NCBI GenBank assembly: GCA_036226585.1
Contig: CP108997.1
Location: 6,944,001 to 7,008,000 of the forward strand
DNA: 64,000 nucleotides
DNA from: Streptomyces sp. NBC_00708
GTDB taxonomy: Bacteria > Actinomycetota > Actinomycetes > Streptomycetales > Streptomycetaceae
Direction of reading: 5' to 3'
The translations under genes and the position numbers were made by a program. The notes beneath the pieces were generated by a model. It was not told the DNA's origin. It searched no databases and was given only the letters and a program-made list of their open reading frames with translations. Positions 54,914 through 63,943 of the stretch are shown here, one piece after another; positions within the stretch are counted from its first letter, which is position 1; each line of letters starts with the position of its first letter.

Positions 54914-56506
54914 ATGCACGACGACCACCACGGCCACGTCCCCGGCCTGCACCGCCGCGGCTTCCTCATCGCATCGGGAGCGGCAGCCGGAGCCCTCGCC
55001 CTCTCCGGCTGCGCCGGCGCCTCCGGCCCTGGGCCCTCCGACGCCGAGGGCGACGAAGGCACCCCCAGGCGCGGCGGCCGGCTGCGGGCCGCCTTCGCCG
55101 GGGGAGGGGCGAGCGAGACCCTGGACCCGCATCTGAGCAACCTGTTCGCCGACGCGGCCCGCGCCAAGGCCCTCTACGACAAGCTCGCCGACTACGGCGC
55201 CGACCTCTCCGCGCGGCCCCGCCTCGCCGCCTCCTGGGAACCGGACACCACCCTGAAGCGGTGGAAGGTCTCCCTGCGTGACGCCGTCTTCCACGACGGG
55301 AAGCCCGTGACGGCGGCCGACGTCCTGCACAGCTACCGGCGCATAGCCGACCCGAAGCGCGCCTTCCGGGCCAGGGCGTCGCTCGAACCGATCGACCTGG
55401 CCGCCAGCCGGGCCCTGGACTTGCGCACCGTCGAGTTCGTCCTCAAGCGCCCGACCGCCGAATTCCCCAACGTCATGGCTGCGTTCGGCGCGTACATCAT
55501 CCCGGCGTCGGCACGCGAGGGCGACTTCGACCACGCGCCCGTCGGCAGCGGACCGTTCCGCCTCGTCTCCTTCGCGCCGGGCCGCTCCACCCTGCTGCGC
55601 CGCCACGACGCCTACTGGGAGGGCGCCCCGCACCTGGACGAACTGGAGTTCGTCGTCGCCGACGAGGAGTCCGCGCGCGTCAACGCCCTGCTCGGCGGCC
55701 AGGTGGAGTACGCCCACGAGCTGAACCCCGCGACCGCCCGCGCCCACGAGCACGGCGGGCGCGTGTCCATCGTGCGGCTGCGCAACAGCGCCATGCAGTC
55801 CTTCGCCATGAAGACCGACCGGCCGCCCTTCGACGACCGCCGCGTCCGCCAGGCGCTGTTCCTCGTCGCCGACCGCGCGGAGCTCGTCCGCAGTGCCCTG
55901 TCCGGCGCCGGTGAGATCGGCAACGACCTCTTCGGCAAGGGGTACGAGTACTACGCCGACGGTCTCCCCCAGCGCGAGCAGGACCTCGGCCGCGCCCGCC
56001 GGCTGCTGAAGGAGGCGGGCGCCGACGACCTGCGGATCACCCTGGACACCTCACCGGTCGCCACCGGATTCACCGAGGCCGCCGCCGTCTTCCGCGACCA
56101 GGCGGCGAAGGCCGGTATCACCGTCCGCGTACGGACCGGCAGCAAGGACACGTACTGGAAGGACATCCTCGACGCGGGCACGCTGTGCTGCTACCGGTCC
56201 GGGGCGATGCCCATCGAGTCGCATCTCTCCCAGCGCCTGCTGACCGACTCCACCACCAACGCCACCCACTGGCGCCACCAGGACTTCGACGCGCTGTACC
56301 AGCAGGCCCAGTCCACGCGGGACCCGAAGCAGCGTGCCGATGTCTACGCCCGTATGCAGCGCCGTCTGTACACCGAGGGCCCGTTCCTCATCTGGGGCTT
56401 CGCCGACTGGATACTCGGCACCGCCCGCAACGTCCGGGGCATCGCGCGCACGGCACCGGCCAACACTCTCGACTGGGCCCGCTTCGACAAGGTGTGGCTG
56501 GCGTGA
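54914..56506 (+). CDS. Opp/nickel-type substrate-binding lipoprotein (metallophore uptake)
   Basis: 530 aa, SBP family 5. The Tat signal has R14-R15 (LHRRGFLIASG) and a lipobox LSGC with C33. Family motifs are FHDGKPVTAADVLHSY and VGSGPFRLVSF. The N-region before the twin arginines is histidine-rich (HDDHHGHVPGLH), which is unusual. Cluster context suggests the ligand is the zinc-loaded metallophore, as for CntA with staphylopine-metal. The gene begins 62 bp after the methyltransferase, the largest gap in the operon; no separate promoter was recognised there. Confidence 0.88.
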   Translation: MHDDHHGHVPGLHRRGFLIASGAAAGALALSGCAGASGPGPSDAEGDEGTPRRGGRLRAAFAGGGASETLDPHLSNLFADAARAKALYDKLADYGADLSARPRLAASWEPDTTLKRWKVSLRDAVFHDGKPVTAADVLHSYRRIADPKRAFRARASLEPIDLAASRALDLRTVEFVLKRPTAEFPNVMAAFGAYIIPASAREGDFDHAPVGSGPFRLVSFAPGRSTLLRRHDAYWEGAPHLDELEFVVADEESARVNALLGGQVEYAHELNPATARAHEHGGRVSIVRLRNSAMQSFAMKTDRPPFDDRRVRQALFLVADRAELVRSALSGAGEIGNDLFGKGYEYYADGLPQREQDLGRARRLLKEAGADDLRITLDTSPVATGFTEAAAVFRDQAAKAGITVRVRTGSKDTYWKDILDAGTLCCYRSGAMPIESHLSQRLLTDSTTNATHWRHQDFDALYQQAQSTRDPKQRADVYARMQRRLYTEGPFLIWGFADWILGTARNVRGIARTAPANTLDWARFDKVWLA

Positions 56507-57456
56507 AGGCCCCCGGACGCTGGGTGGCGCGCCGACTGCTGCTCGGGGGCGCGCAGACCGCCGCCGTGGTCGTGCTCGTCTTCGCCGCCACCGAGGCCCT
56601 GCCCGGCGACGCCGCCGTCGCCCTCGCCGGCGACCAGCCCGACCCGGCACGCATCGAGGCCGTCCGCACAGCCATGCATCTGGACCGGCCGGCCCACGAA
56701 CGCCTGCTGGACTGGACGGCCGGGCTGCTCCACGGAGACCTCGGCGTCTCGCTGACCTCGGGGCGGCCCGTCGCCGCCGCGCTCGCGGACGGCCTGGGCC
56801 CGACCCTGCTGCTCGCCGTGCCGACGGTGCTGCTGCTGGTGCCGGCCGCGATCGGCCTCGGCGTGCTCGCGGCCCGGCGCGAGGGCGGAGCGGTGGACCG
56901 GTCCATCAGCGCGGTGCTGCTGAGTCTCTACGCCGTTCCCGAATTCGCCCTGGGAGCACTGCTGGTGGCCGTCTTCGCCCTGCGGCTCGGGTGGTTCCCG
57001 CCGACCGCCGTGGGGTACGGCACCGAGCTCGCCTCCCACCCCGCCGCACTCGTCCTGCCGGTGCTCGTCCTGCTCGCGCGCCCGGTCTGCTCGCTCGCCC
57101 GGCTCGTCCGCGCGGGCATGCTCGACGCGCTGGCCTCCCCGTACGTCGCGCAGGCCCGCCGGTACGGCATCTCCCGCACCCGCGTCCGCTACGCGCACGC
57201 CCTCCCCAACGCCCTCGCCCCGGCCGCCCAGCAACTGGCCCGCACGATCGACTGGCTGCTGTGCGGGGTGGTCGTCGTCGAGGCCCTGTTCGTGGTCCCC
57301 GGGCTCGGCACCGTCCTGATGAACGCCGTCGCCGAGCGCGATCTGCCCACGGTGCAGGGGCTCGCGGTGGTCTTCGGCCTCGCCACCGTCCTGCTCAACC
57401 TCGGCGCCGACCTGGTCACCCATCGCCTCGCGCCCCGGACGGAGATGGCCGCGTGA
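56503..57456 (+). CDS. ABC transporter permease (DppB/CntB type)
   Basis: 317 aa, GTG start overlapping the binding-protein stop by 4 bp. About six TM segments; TEALPGDAAVALAG is the family N-terminal loop, and the EAA loop is QARRYGISRTRVRYAHALPN. It pairs with the following permease to form the channel of the metallophore importer. It is intact and of normal length. Confidence 0.88.
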   Translation: MKAPGRWVARRLLLGGAQTAAVVVLVFAATEALPGDAAVALAGDQPDPARIEAVRTAMHLDRPAHERLLDWTAGLLHGDLGVSLTSGRPVAAALADGLGPTLLLAVPTVLLLVPAAIGLGVLAARREGGAVDRSISAVLLSLYAVPEFALGALLVAVFALRLGWFPPTAVGYGTELASHPAALVLPVLVLLARPVCSLARLVRAGMLDALASPYVAQARRYGISRTRVRYAHALPNALAPAAQQLARTIDWLLCGVVVVEALFVVPGLGTVLMNAVAERDLPTVQGLAVVFGLATVLLNLGADLVTHRLAPRTEMAA

Positions 57457-58328
57457 TGGCCGTCGCCGTGGCCCGCTCCCGGCGCGGGCTGAAGAGAATC
57501 GTCGTCGGCCGCGCGCACTCCGGCCCGCGGGGCGCGTCGCGCTTCGTCCCCGGTCTCCTGGTCCTCGGCATACCCCTGCTGCTCGCCCTGGCCGGGCCGC
57601 TGTTCGCCGGGGACGCGGGACCGCGCGGCACCTCACTGACCACCGGAGCCGGTCACGTACTCGGCACCGACTTCACCGGCCGCGATGTACTGCGGGAAGT
57701 GCTCCTCGGGGGACGGTCCGTCGTGACCGTGGCCGTCGCGGCCACGGCCTTGACCTACGCGGTGGCGCTGCCCGTCGGCTTCGTCTGCGCCCTCACCCGC
57801 CGGGCCTGGCTGGAGGAGGTGCTGATGCGCCCGCTGGACGTCCTGCTCGCCGTGCCGTCGCTCCTCGTCGTCCTGCTGGTGGCCACCGCCGTACGGCCGG
57901 GCCCGGCCGGCCTCGCGGCCGTGGTCGCCCTCGTCGCGATCCCGGACGCGGCCAGGATCGTACGCGCCGCCGGAGCGGAGGCCGCGTCGCGCCCCGCCGT
58001 CGAGGCCCTGCGCATGCAGGGCGAGAGCTGGGCGCGGCTGGCCCTCGGCTATGTCGGACGGTCGGTGGGCCGCACCCTCGCCGCGGACGTCGGCGTACGC
58101 CTGACCGGCGCGGTCTACCTCGTGGCCACCGCTGCCTTCCTCGGCGTGGGTGTGGCACCGGACGCCTCCGACTGGGCGGTGATGGTGGACCGCAACCGCA
58201 CCGGACTGTCCGTTCAGCCCTGGGCCGCGGTGGTGCCCGCCCTGCTGATCGTCGCACTCACCCTGGGCGGCAACCTGCTCGTCGACGCCGCGCTCACCCG
58301 CCCGCACCGCACGGAGAAGAAACGATGA
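57453..58328 (+). CDS. ABC transporter permease (DppC/CntC type)
   Basis: 291 aa. The start is GTG 57453 (4-bp overlap) or the adjacent ATG 57456. GHVLGTDFTGRDVLREVLLGG is the DppC-family hallmark (key residues GTD and GRD). The EAA loop is less canonical (LRMQGESWARLALGYVGRSV) than in the sulphur transporter at 21846-22733, and it lacks the LPN after the loop. Six TM segments are likely. It overlaps the ATPase gene by 4 bp. Confidence 0.85.
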   Translation: MMAVAVARSRRGLKRIVVGRAHSGPRGASRFVPGLLVLGIPLLLALAGPLFAGDAGPRGTSLTTGAGHVLGTDFTGRDVLREVLLGGRSVVTVAVAATALTYAVALPVGFVCALTRRAWLEEVLMRPLDVLLAVPSLLVVLLVATAVRPGPAGLAAVVALVAIPDAARIVRAAGAEAASRPAVEALRMQGESWARLALGYVGRSVGRTLAADVGVRLTGAVYLVATAAFLGVGVAPDASDWAVMVDRNRTGLSVQPWAAVVPALLIVALTLGGNLLVDAALTRPHRTEKKR

Positions 58329-59833
58329 ACACGCTTTCACGCACCGCCGCGACCTCCGCACGGGAGCCGGTCGCCGTGATCGAGGGGCTACGGGTGGAGA
58401 CCGGCGGACGCGCCGTCCTCGACGGTGTGGACCTGCGCCTCCTGCCCGGCCGGATCACCGCGCTGACGGGCGCCTCGGGCAGCGGCAAGACGACCACCGG
58501 GCGTGCCCTGCTCGGCGAGTACCCGCCCGGAGCGCGCGTGACGGGCAGCGTACGGGTGCCGCAGGGCCTGATCGGATACGTACCGCAGCACCCGGCAGCC
58601 GTGCTCAACCCGGCCCGCCGCATCGGCGCGTTGCTCCTGGACATCGCCCGCGACCGGGTGCGGCACCTGCCGCGCTCCCGGCGCCGGGCGGCGGCGCGGG
58701 AACGGGTGCTCGACGCGCTCGCCCGCGTCCGGCTGCCGGCGGACGGCCGGCTGCTGCGCCGCTTCCCGCACCAGCTCTCCGGGGGCCAGCAGCAGCGCGT
58801 GGTGCTCGCCCAGGTACTGCTGCTCGGCGCCCGCGTCGTCGTCGCGGACGAACCGACCACCGGACAGGACCCGCTGACGAAGCGGGGGGTCGTGGACCTG
58901 CTGGCCGATGCGGCCCGGCAGGGGATCGCCGTACTCCTGCTCAGCCATGACCCGGGCGTCGTCCGCGCGCTGGCCGACGAGGTGGTCGTCCTGCACGACG
59001 GCCGGGTGCGGGATCCGGGGCCGGCGGACACGCCCGGCCGGACCCCGCTGGGCGGTGCGGGGCGGGACAAGGTGGTGCTCGACGTGCGCGGGATGGACGC
59101 GCGACACGGCCGGACGCCGGTGCTCGACCGCGTCTCGCTCACCGTCCACGCCGGTGAATGCCTCGCCGTCGTGGGCCGGTCCGGGAGCGGCAAGACGACC
59201 CTGGCCCGCTGCCTGAGCGGTCTGCACCCTCGCCACGCCGGCGAGGTGCTGCTCGACGGTGAGTCCCTGCCGGCCGGTCTGCGCGACCGCTCCCGGACCC
59301 AGGTGGCCGGTGTGCAGTACGTCTTCCAGGACGCGAAGGCGGCCTTCGACGAGTACCGCCCCGTGCTCGGCCAGGTCGCGCGGACAGCGGTACGCCTGCG
59401 CGGGGCGGCCCCGGCCGTGGCGAGGCACGAGGCGCTCGCACTGCTGGATGCCCTGGGGCTCCCGGAGACGAAGGCGACGCGGCTGCCCGCGCACCTGTCC
59501 GGCGGCGAACTCCAGCGGGCGGCGCTCGCCCGCGCGGTCCTCGCCCGTCCCCGGGTCCTGGTGTGCGACGAGATCACGGCGGGCCTCGATCCGCCGGCCC
59601 GGGACGCGGTTCTCTCCCTGCTCGGCGGGCTGCTGCGCTCCGGCCGCATCGACGCGCTGGTCCTGATCACCCATGACCTGGGCACCGCAGCCCTGGCGGA
59701 CCGGATCGCGGTGATGGACCGCGGCAGGGTGCTGGAGACGGGGGCGGCGGGCCGGGTACTGGGCTCGCCGGAGCACCCGTTCACGAGGGAACTCGTGGCG
59801 GCGGACGGGTCGTTCGCTGTGCCCGGGGGCTGA
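58325..59833 (+). CDS. Fused dual ABC ATPase of metallophore importer
   Basis: 502 aa with two ATPase domains: Walker A GASGSGKTT and GRSGSGKTT, signatures LSGGQQQR and LSGGELQR, Walker B VVVADEPTTGQD and VLVCDEITAGLD. It is 116 residues shorter than the fused ATPase at 22730-24586 and lacks the four-cysteine segment between the domains, so the two transporters are not recent copies. It combines the roles of CntD and CntF. This is the last gene of the operon; a hairpin follows. Confidence 0.9.
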   Translation: MNTLSRTAATSAREPVAVIEGLRVETGGRAVLDGVDLRLLPGRITALTGASGSGKTTTGRALLGEYPPGARVTGSVRVPQGLIGYVPQHPAAVLNPARRIGALLLDIARDRVRHLPRSRRRAAARERVLDALARVRLPADGRLLRRFPHQLSGGQQQRVVLAQVLLLGARVVVADEPTTGQDPLTKRGVVDLLADAARQGIAVLLLSHDPGVVRALADEVVVLHDGRVRDPGPADTPGRTPLGGAGRDKVVLDVRGMDARHGRTPVLDRVSLTVHAGECLAVVGRSGSGKTTLARCLSGLHPRHAGEVLLDGESLPAGLRDRSRTQVAGVQYVFQDAKAAFDEYRPVLGQVARTAVRLRGAAPAVARHEALALLDALGLPETKATRLPAHLSGGELQRAALARAVLARPRVLVCDEITAGLDPPARDAVLSLLGGLLRSGRIDALVLITHDLGTAALADRIAVMDRGRVLETGAAGRVLGSPEHPFTRELVAADGSFAVPGG

Positions 59834-59848
59834 CGCGATGCACGTCGC

Positions 59849-59864
59849 GAGGGGTCACCCCCTC
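59849..59864. terminator. Short hairpin between convergent genes
   Basis: A 6-bp GAGGGG/CCCCTC stem with a TCAC loop follows the metallophore operon and overlaps the stop of the convergent phosphatase gene. It is weaker than other terminators in the window. Confidence 0.45.
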
Positions 59865-61994
59865 AGCCGCCCCCGCTCTCCAGCGCCTCGATCAGCAGCA
59901 GCGCGATGTCGTCGCTGCCGGGCGTGACCTCCTTCGCGTACCGCACCAGGTCGTCCGCCACCGCGTCCATGGGACGGCCCGAGCTGCGGGTGAACTGCTG
60001 GGCGAGCGCAGCCGTCGACTCGTCGAGGTCGGTGCCGGGGACCTCCACGAGCCCGTCCGTGTACAGCGCGAGCGCGGCGCCCGGCGGCAGCGGGATCTCG
60101 GTCGTCGGGTACCGCGCGTCCCGGTCGATGCCGAGCAGCAGCCCCGGCGGCAGCCGCAGCACCTCGGTGTCCCCGCCGGGGTGGCGCAGCAGCGGGGGAG
60201 GGTGACCGGCCGTGGCCAGCAGGGCGCGGTGGCCGGCCAGGTCCAGATGGACGTAGAGGCAGCTGGTGAACAGGCCGGGGTCGAGATCGGTGAGCAGCCG
60301 GTTGGTGCGCGCGAGCACCTCGGCGGGCGGTGCCCCGGCCGAGGCGTGCACCGCCGTGCGTACCTGCCCCATCAGGGCGGCGGCCGTCACGTTGTGGCCC
60401 TGGACGTCACCGATGGCCGCGGCGGCGGTGGTGGCGTCGAGGGGGATGACGTCGTAGAAGTCGCCGCCGATGCCCATGCCGCGGGCGGCGGGCAGATAGC
60501 GGGCGGCCACGTCCAGACCGCCGATCCGGGGCAGGGTGTGGGGCAGCAGATGGGCCTGGAGACTGTGGGCCAGCTGCTCCTTGGTGTCGTACAGGCGGGC
60601 CCGGTCCAGGGCCTGCGCGATGAGGCCGGCGATGGAGGTGAGGAGTGCCCGTTCCTCCGGCTCGAAGGCGCGCGTGCGGTCGTAGCCGAGCACCAGCGTG
60701 CCGACCGGGCGGCCCGAGGCGAGGAGCGGCAGGAAGGTATGCGCGGCCAGCCCCTTCTGGAGCGACGCGGGCGGGAAGACGCGCAGGAACTCGTCGAAGG
60801 TCCGGTAGAAGGCCGGCACGCCGGTGGCCAGGACATGGGCGACAGGGGCGTGCGAGGTCAGCGGCGCGCCCTCGAAGCACTCCATCAGCTCGTTGCCGAA
60901 ACCGCGGTGCCCCTCGATGCGCAGCCGCCCCTCCGCCGTCGTCAGCACGGCGAACGCCTGGATCCGGAAGGCGGGCACCAGCTGTTCGGCGATCAGCTCG
61001 ACCACGTCCTGGATGCTCACGGCCTCGGTGAGCGTCGCGGCCAGATGCATCAGGTGGTAGAGCGCGACGGCACGGCCCGGAGCGCTCGGCGAGGCGGCGG
61101 CTCCGGTGGCCGTGGGCAGCGCCGACGCGTGCGGCCCGCTGGCGGGAGTGATGTACACGCTGATGCCGACGCGTCGGGGTAGAGGCGGAACGACAGCCAC
61201 TGGTCCGGTGGCCGCAGGGCGACGAAGGACATCGGCTCCCGGCTGATCATCGCGCCCCGGTACTGGTCCTCGAACAGGGGATCGGCCATCCAGCGCAGCG
61301 ACTCCCAGGGGAGCGTCCCCACCAGATCCTCCACGCGCCCGCCGACCAGCTCGGCGCCGGTCTCCGTGAGGAAGGTGATCCTGCCGTGCATGTCGAGGGT
61401 GCAGCAGCCGCCCGGCAGCCGGGCGACGAAGTCCGCGGCGGCGACCGCCTCGGTGTGGGCGGGCGGCGGTGCGGTGACCGGCGGCAGTACCCGAGGTCCG
61501 GTGCCGGCGGTCACCGGACGGCCCCGCTCCCGCTCCTCGCGCAGCACCCGCGCCGCGTTGTCGCAGCAGCTGTCGACCGCCGCGCGCTCCTGCGGCGACA
61601 GCTGGGCCGGGTGGGAGCCCGGCCACAGCAGGACGAGGCCGCCCAGCGCCTCCGTCCCACCGACCAGGGGGGCGGCGGCCAGCGCGAAGCGGTACGGCAG
61701 GACGAGCGCGGGGCGCGGATACCGTCTGGCCAGCTCCTCCTGGCTGCCCAGCCACACCAGGTGCCGGTCCTTCACCGCGTCGGACACCGGTATGGGTGCG
61801 GACAACGGCACCCGGACCCAGGGGTCGGCGATCTCCCCGGGAATCCCGGCGAGCACGGCGAGCCGGAGCGTCGATTCGCCGGGCGGGAGCAGATAGAGCA
61901 TCGCCACGGCGGCGCCCGCCTCCCGCAGGGCACACGCCACCGCCGCGTCGAGACGGTCCTCCGCGGAGCCCATGGCGGTCCCGGCAGTGTCCAT
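59863..61994 (-). pseudogene. Frameshifted GAF-PAS-GAF-SpoIIE phosphatase gene
   Basis: The product is split between two frames. From ATG 61994 one frame gives an N-terminal GAF domain and a PAS domain ending FRLYPDAS. The other frame continues GISVYITP..., then a second GAF and a full SpoIIE phosphatase domain (GGDFYDVIPL, GDVQGHN, LYTDGLVEV, DDIALL) to 59863. The switch falls at about 61164-61174, where one missing G would restore a single protein of about 710 aa. It is either a recent inactivation or a sequencing error; no slippery heptamer is seen. If intact, it would be an RsbU-like regulator of stress sigma factors. Confidence 0.8.
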
Positions 61995-62085
61995 AAACGG
62001 ACAATACGCCCACGCCTCGTGCTCGACATCGCGATGGAGCTCACGGCGGCGCGCTTCGACCGGGCGACTCCGGGAGCGCGCCTGT

Positions 62086-62478
62086 TCAGCCCGCCGCCGC
62101 CTCCCGGCTGATCCGCTCGAACCGTGCCCCCATCTCCGCGGCCAGCGCCTGCGCGGCCGACAGGGGGCGGACCATCACCATGAGGTCGTCGATCAGGCCC
62201 TCCTCGTTCAGGTGCAGGAAGTCGCAGCCGGTGATCTCCCGGTCGCCGACCTTCGCCGTGAAGACGAGCGCGTGGTCGCGCCCGTCCGGGCTCGCCATCT
62301 CCCGTACGTAGCGGAAGTCGCCGAACACCTCGGAGACGGCCCGCAGGATCGCGGCCGTGACCGGCTTCCCCGGATAGGGCTTGAACGCCACCGGACTGGT
62401 GAAGACGACGTCGTCGGCCAGCGCCGCCTCGGCCGCCGCCATGTCGTGCGCCTCGACCGCCTTGCGGAAAGCGAGCAT
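62086..62478 (-). CDS. NTF2-like (SnoaL-type) small protein
   Basis: 130 aa from ATG 62478, which has GGAGG 5 bases upstream; ATG 62490 would add four residues but may overlap the promoter. LAFRKAVEAHDMAAAEAALADDVVF (key residues A-H-D and DDV) and the beta-rich remainder fit the NTF2/SnoaL cone fold. Such proteins are small enzymes or ligand binders; the role is open. It is divergent from a PadR gene 70 bp away, which is probably its regulator. Confidence 0.75.
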   Translation of the reverse strand: MLAFRKAVEAHDMAAAEAALADDVVFTSPVAFKPYPGKPVTAAILRAVSEVFGDFRYVREMASPDGRDHALVFTAKVGDREITGCDFLHLNEEGLIDDLMVMVRPLSAAQALAAEMGARFERISREAAAG

Positions 62479-62548
62479 CCCGGCCTCCATAGTCAATTTG
62501 TTGAATAGGTGCCAACGAGATTAATCACATCGGTGCTAGCGTGTCCAG

Positions 62549-63133
62549 ATGTCACTCAAGTACGCGGTCCTGGCGGCCCTGCTCGAAGGCGAGGCGTCCG
62601 GATACGACCTGGCGAAGGTCTTCGACGTCTCGGTGGCGAACTTCTGGTCCGCCACCCCGCAGCAGCTCTACCGGGAACTGGACCGGCTCGCGGAGGGCGG
62701 CCTGATCGAGGCGCGCGTCGTCGAGCAGCTGCGCCGGCCGAACAAGCGGCTCTTCACCCTCACGCCGGAGGGCCGCCGCGCGCTCGGCGCGTTCACCGCC
62801 GAGGCGCCCCGGCCCACCGCCATCCGGGACGAACTGCTCGTGATGATCCAGGCCGTGGACATCGGCGATCCGGAAGCGGTACGCGCTTCGGTCGAGGAGC
62901 GCATGGAATGGGCGCGCGCCAAGCTCGCCCGTTACGAACGGCTGCGCCTGCGCCTCCTGGGCGGCCGCGACGAGGCGGCCTTCCTCGCGGAGACCGAACG
63001 CGTCGGCCCCTATCTCACCCTGATGCGCGGCCGGTCCTTCGAGGAGGAGAACCTGCGCTGGGGCCTGCGCGTCCTGGAGATCCTGGAACTCCGTGCCACC
63101 GCACGGGCGGTGGGCGGCGGGGACGCGGTCTGA
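62549..63133 (+). CDS. PadR-family transcriptional regulator
   Basis: 194 aa. The PadR winged HTH includes YAVLAALLEGEASGYDLAKVFD and QLYRELDRLAEGGLIEA, followed by a C-terminal coiled dimerisation region. A -10-like TAGCGT (62537-62542) ends 7 bases before the ATG, implying leaderless translation. The intergenic region to the divergent NTF2-like gene contains TCAA-N4-TTGA (62493-62504) and the palindrome GATTAATC (62519-62526), candidate operators. PadR regulators usually repress an adjacent detoxification or transport gene. Confidence 0.88.
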   Translation: MSLKYAVLAALLEGEASGYDLAKVFDVSVANFWSATPQQLYRELDRLAEGGLIEARVVEQLRRPNKRLFTLTPEGRRALGAFTAEAPRPTAIRDELLVMIQAVDIGDPEAVRASVEERMEWARAKLARYERLRLRLLGGRDEAAFLAETERVGPYLTLMRGRSFEEENLRWGLRVLEILELRATARAVGGGDAV

Positions 63134-63168
63134 CGGCATTGTCAGACCCCTCGGTTAAGGTCCCCGGC

Positions 63169-63867
63169 ATGACTGAATTCGTGTTGGTGGCGGGTGCCTG
63201 GCTGGACGGATCGGTATGGGACGACGTGGCGTCGCGCCTGCGTGCGGCCGGGCACGGCGTCCATCCGGTGACCCTGTCCGGAGTCGGTGAGAAGCGGGAG
63301 CGGCCGGCCGGCCGGCAGACCCACGTGAGCGACATCGTCGAGGAGGTGGACCGCCTCGGCCTGCGCGACATCGTCCTCGTCGGCCACAGCTACTCGGGCA
63401 TCCCTGTGGGCCAGGCCGCCGCGCGTCTGGGCGACCGGCTGTCCCGGGTCGTCTTCGTGGACGCCTGCGTGCCCGCCGACGGCGAGTCGTTCGTCTCGGC
63501 CTGGTGGCAGGGGCCGGACGCCCTCCAGGCACAGCTCGACGGGAACGGCGGCCTCTGGGCCGTACCGGAGGCCGCCGACTTCGAGGGCCAGGACCTGACC
63601 GACGAGCAGATCGCGCGGTTCCGGTCCGGCGCGACGCCGCACCCCGGCGCCGCGCTGGCCGACCCCGCCGTGCTGGACCGCCCCCTGGGCGAGCTGCCGG
63701 CGACGTACATCAAGTGCCTCCTCGACGGCCCCGAACCGGGCGAGGACGTGGCCCGTCTGCTGACGAGCGAGCGATGGGAGCTGATCACGATGGACACCGG
63801 GCACTGGCCGATGATCTCCCGCCCGGACGAACTCGCGGCGATCCTCGACAAGGCGGCCGCCGCCTGA
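63169..63867 (+). CDS. Alpha/beta hydrolase
   Basis: 232 aa. The nucleophile elbow is VGHSYSG and the catalytic histidine lies in DTGHWPM near the C-terminus. The start FVLVAGAWLDGSVWDDV is typical of small esterase-like hydrolases of the methylketone/salicylate esterase group. A -10-like TAAGGT (63156-63161) ends 7 bases before the ATG, again suggesting leaderless translation. It follows the PadR gene by 35 bp and may be controlled with it. Confidence 0.85.
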   Translation: MTEFVLVAGAWLDGSVWDDVASRLRAAGHGVHPVTLSGVGEKRERPAGRQTHVSDIVEEVDRLGLRDIVLVGHSYSGIPVGQAAARLGDRLSRVVFVDACVPADGESFVSAWWQGPDALQAQLDGNGGLWAVPEAADFEGQDLTDEQIARFRSGATPHPGAALADPAVLDRPLGELPATYIKCLLDGPEPGEDVARLLTSERWELITMDTGHWPMISRPDELAAILDKAAAA

Positions 63868-63875
63868 CGACCCAG

Positions 63876-63918
63876 GGGGGCGCGGCGGCCCGATCGGACG
63901 ATCAGGGCGCGCGCCCCC
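63876..63918 (+). terminator. Possible terminator hairpin
   Basis: The 9-bp arms GGGGGCGCG/CGCGCCCCC enclose a 25-nt loop after the hydrolase gene. Confidence 0.4.
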
Positions 63919-63943
63919 GCGCCGTACGGGCTGCAATGGACGG

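Noticed and set aside
48492..59833. Identity with the known zinc-repressed EDDS pathway of Amycolatopsis
   Set aside because: The SbnB-like ornithine cyclodeaminase-type enzyme expected alongside the SbnA-like gene is absent, while a dipeptide epimerase and a complete ABC importer are present.
61160..61180. Programmed ribosomal frameshift in the phosphatase gene
   Set aside because: There is no slippery heptamer or following pseudoknot, and the break is in the middle of a PAS domain.
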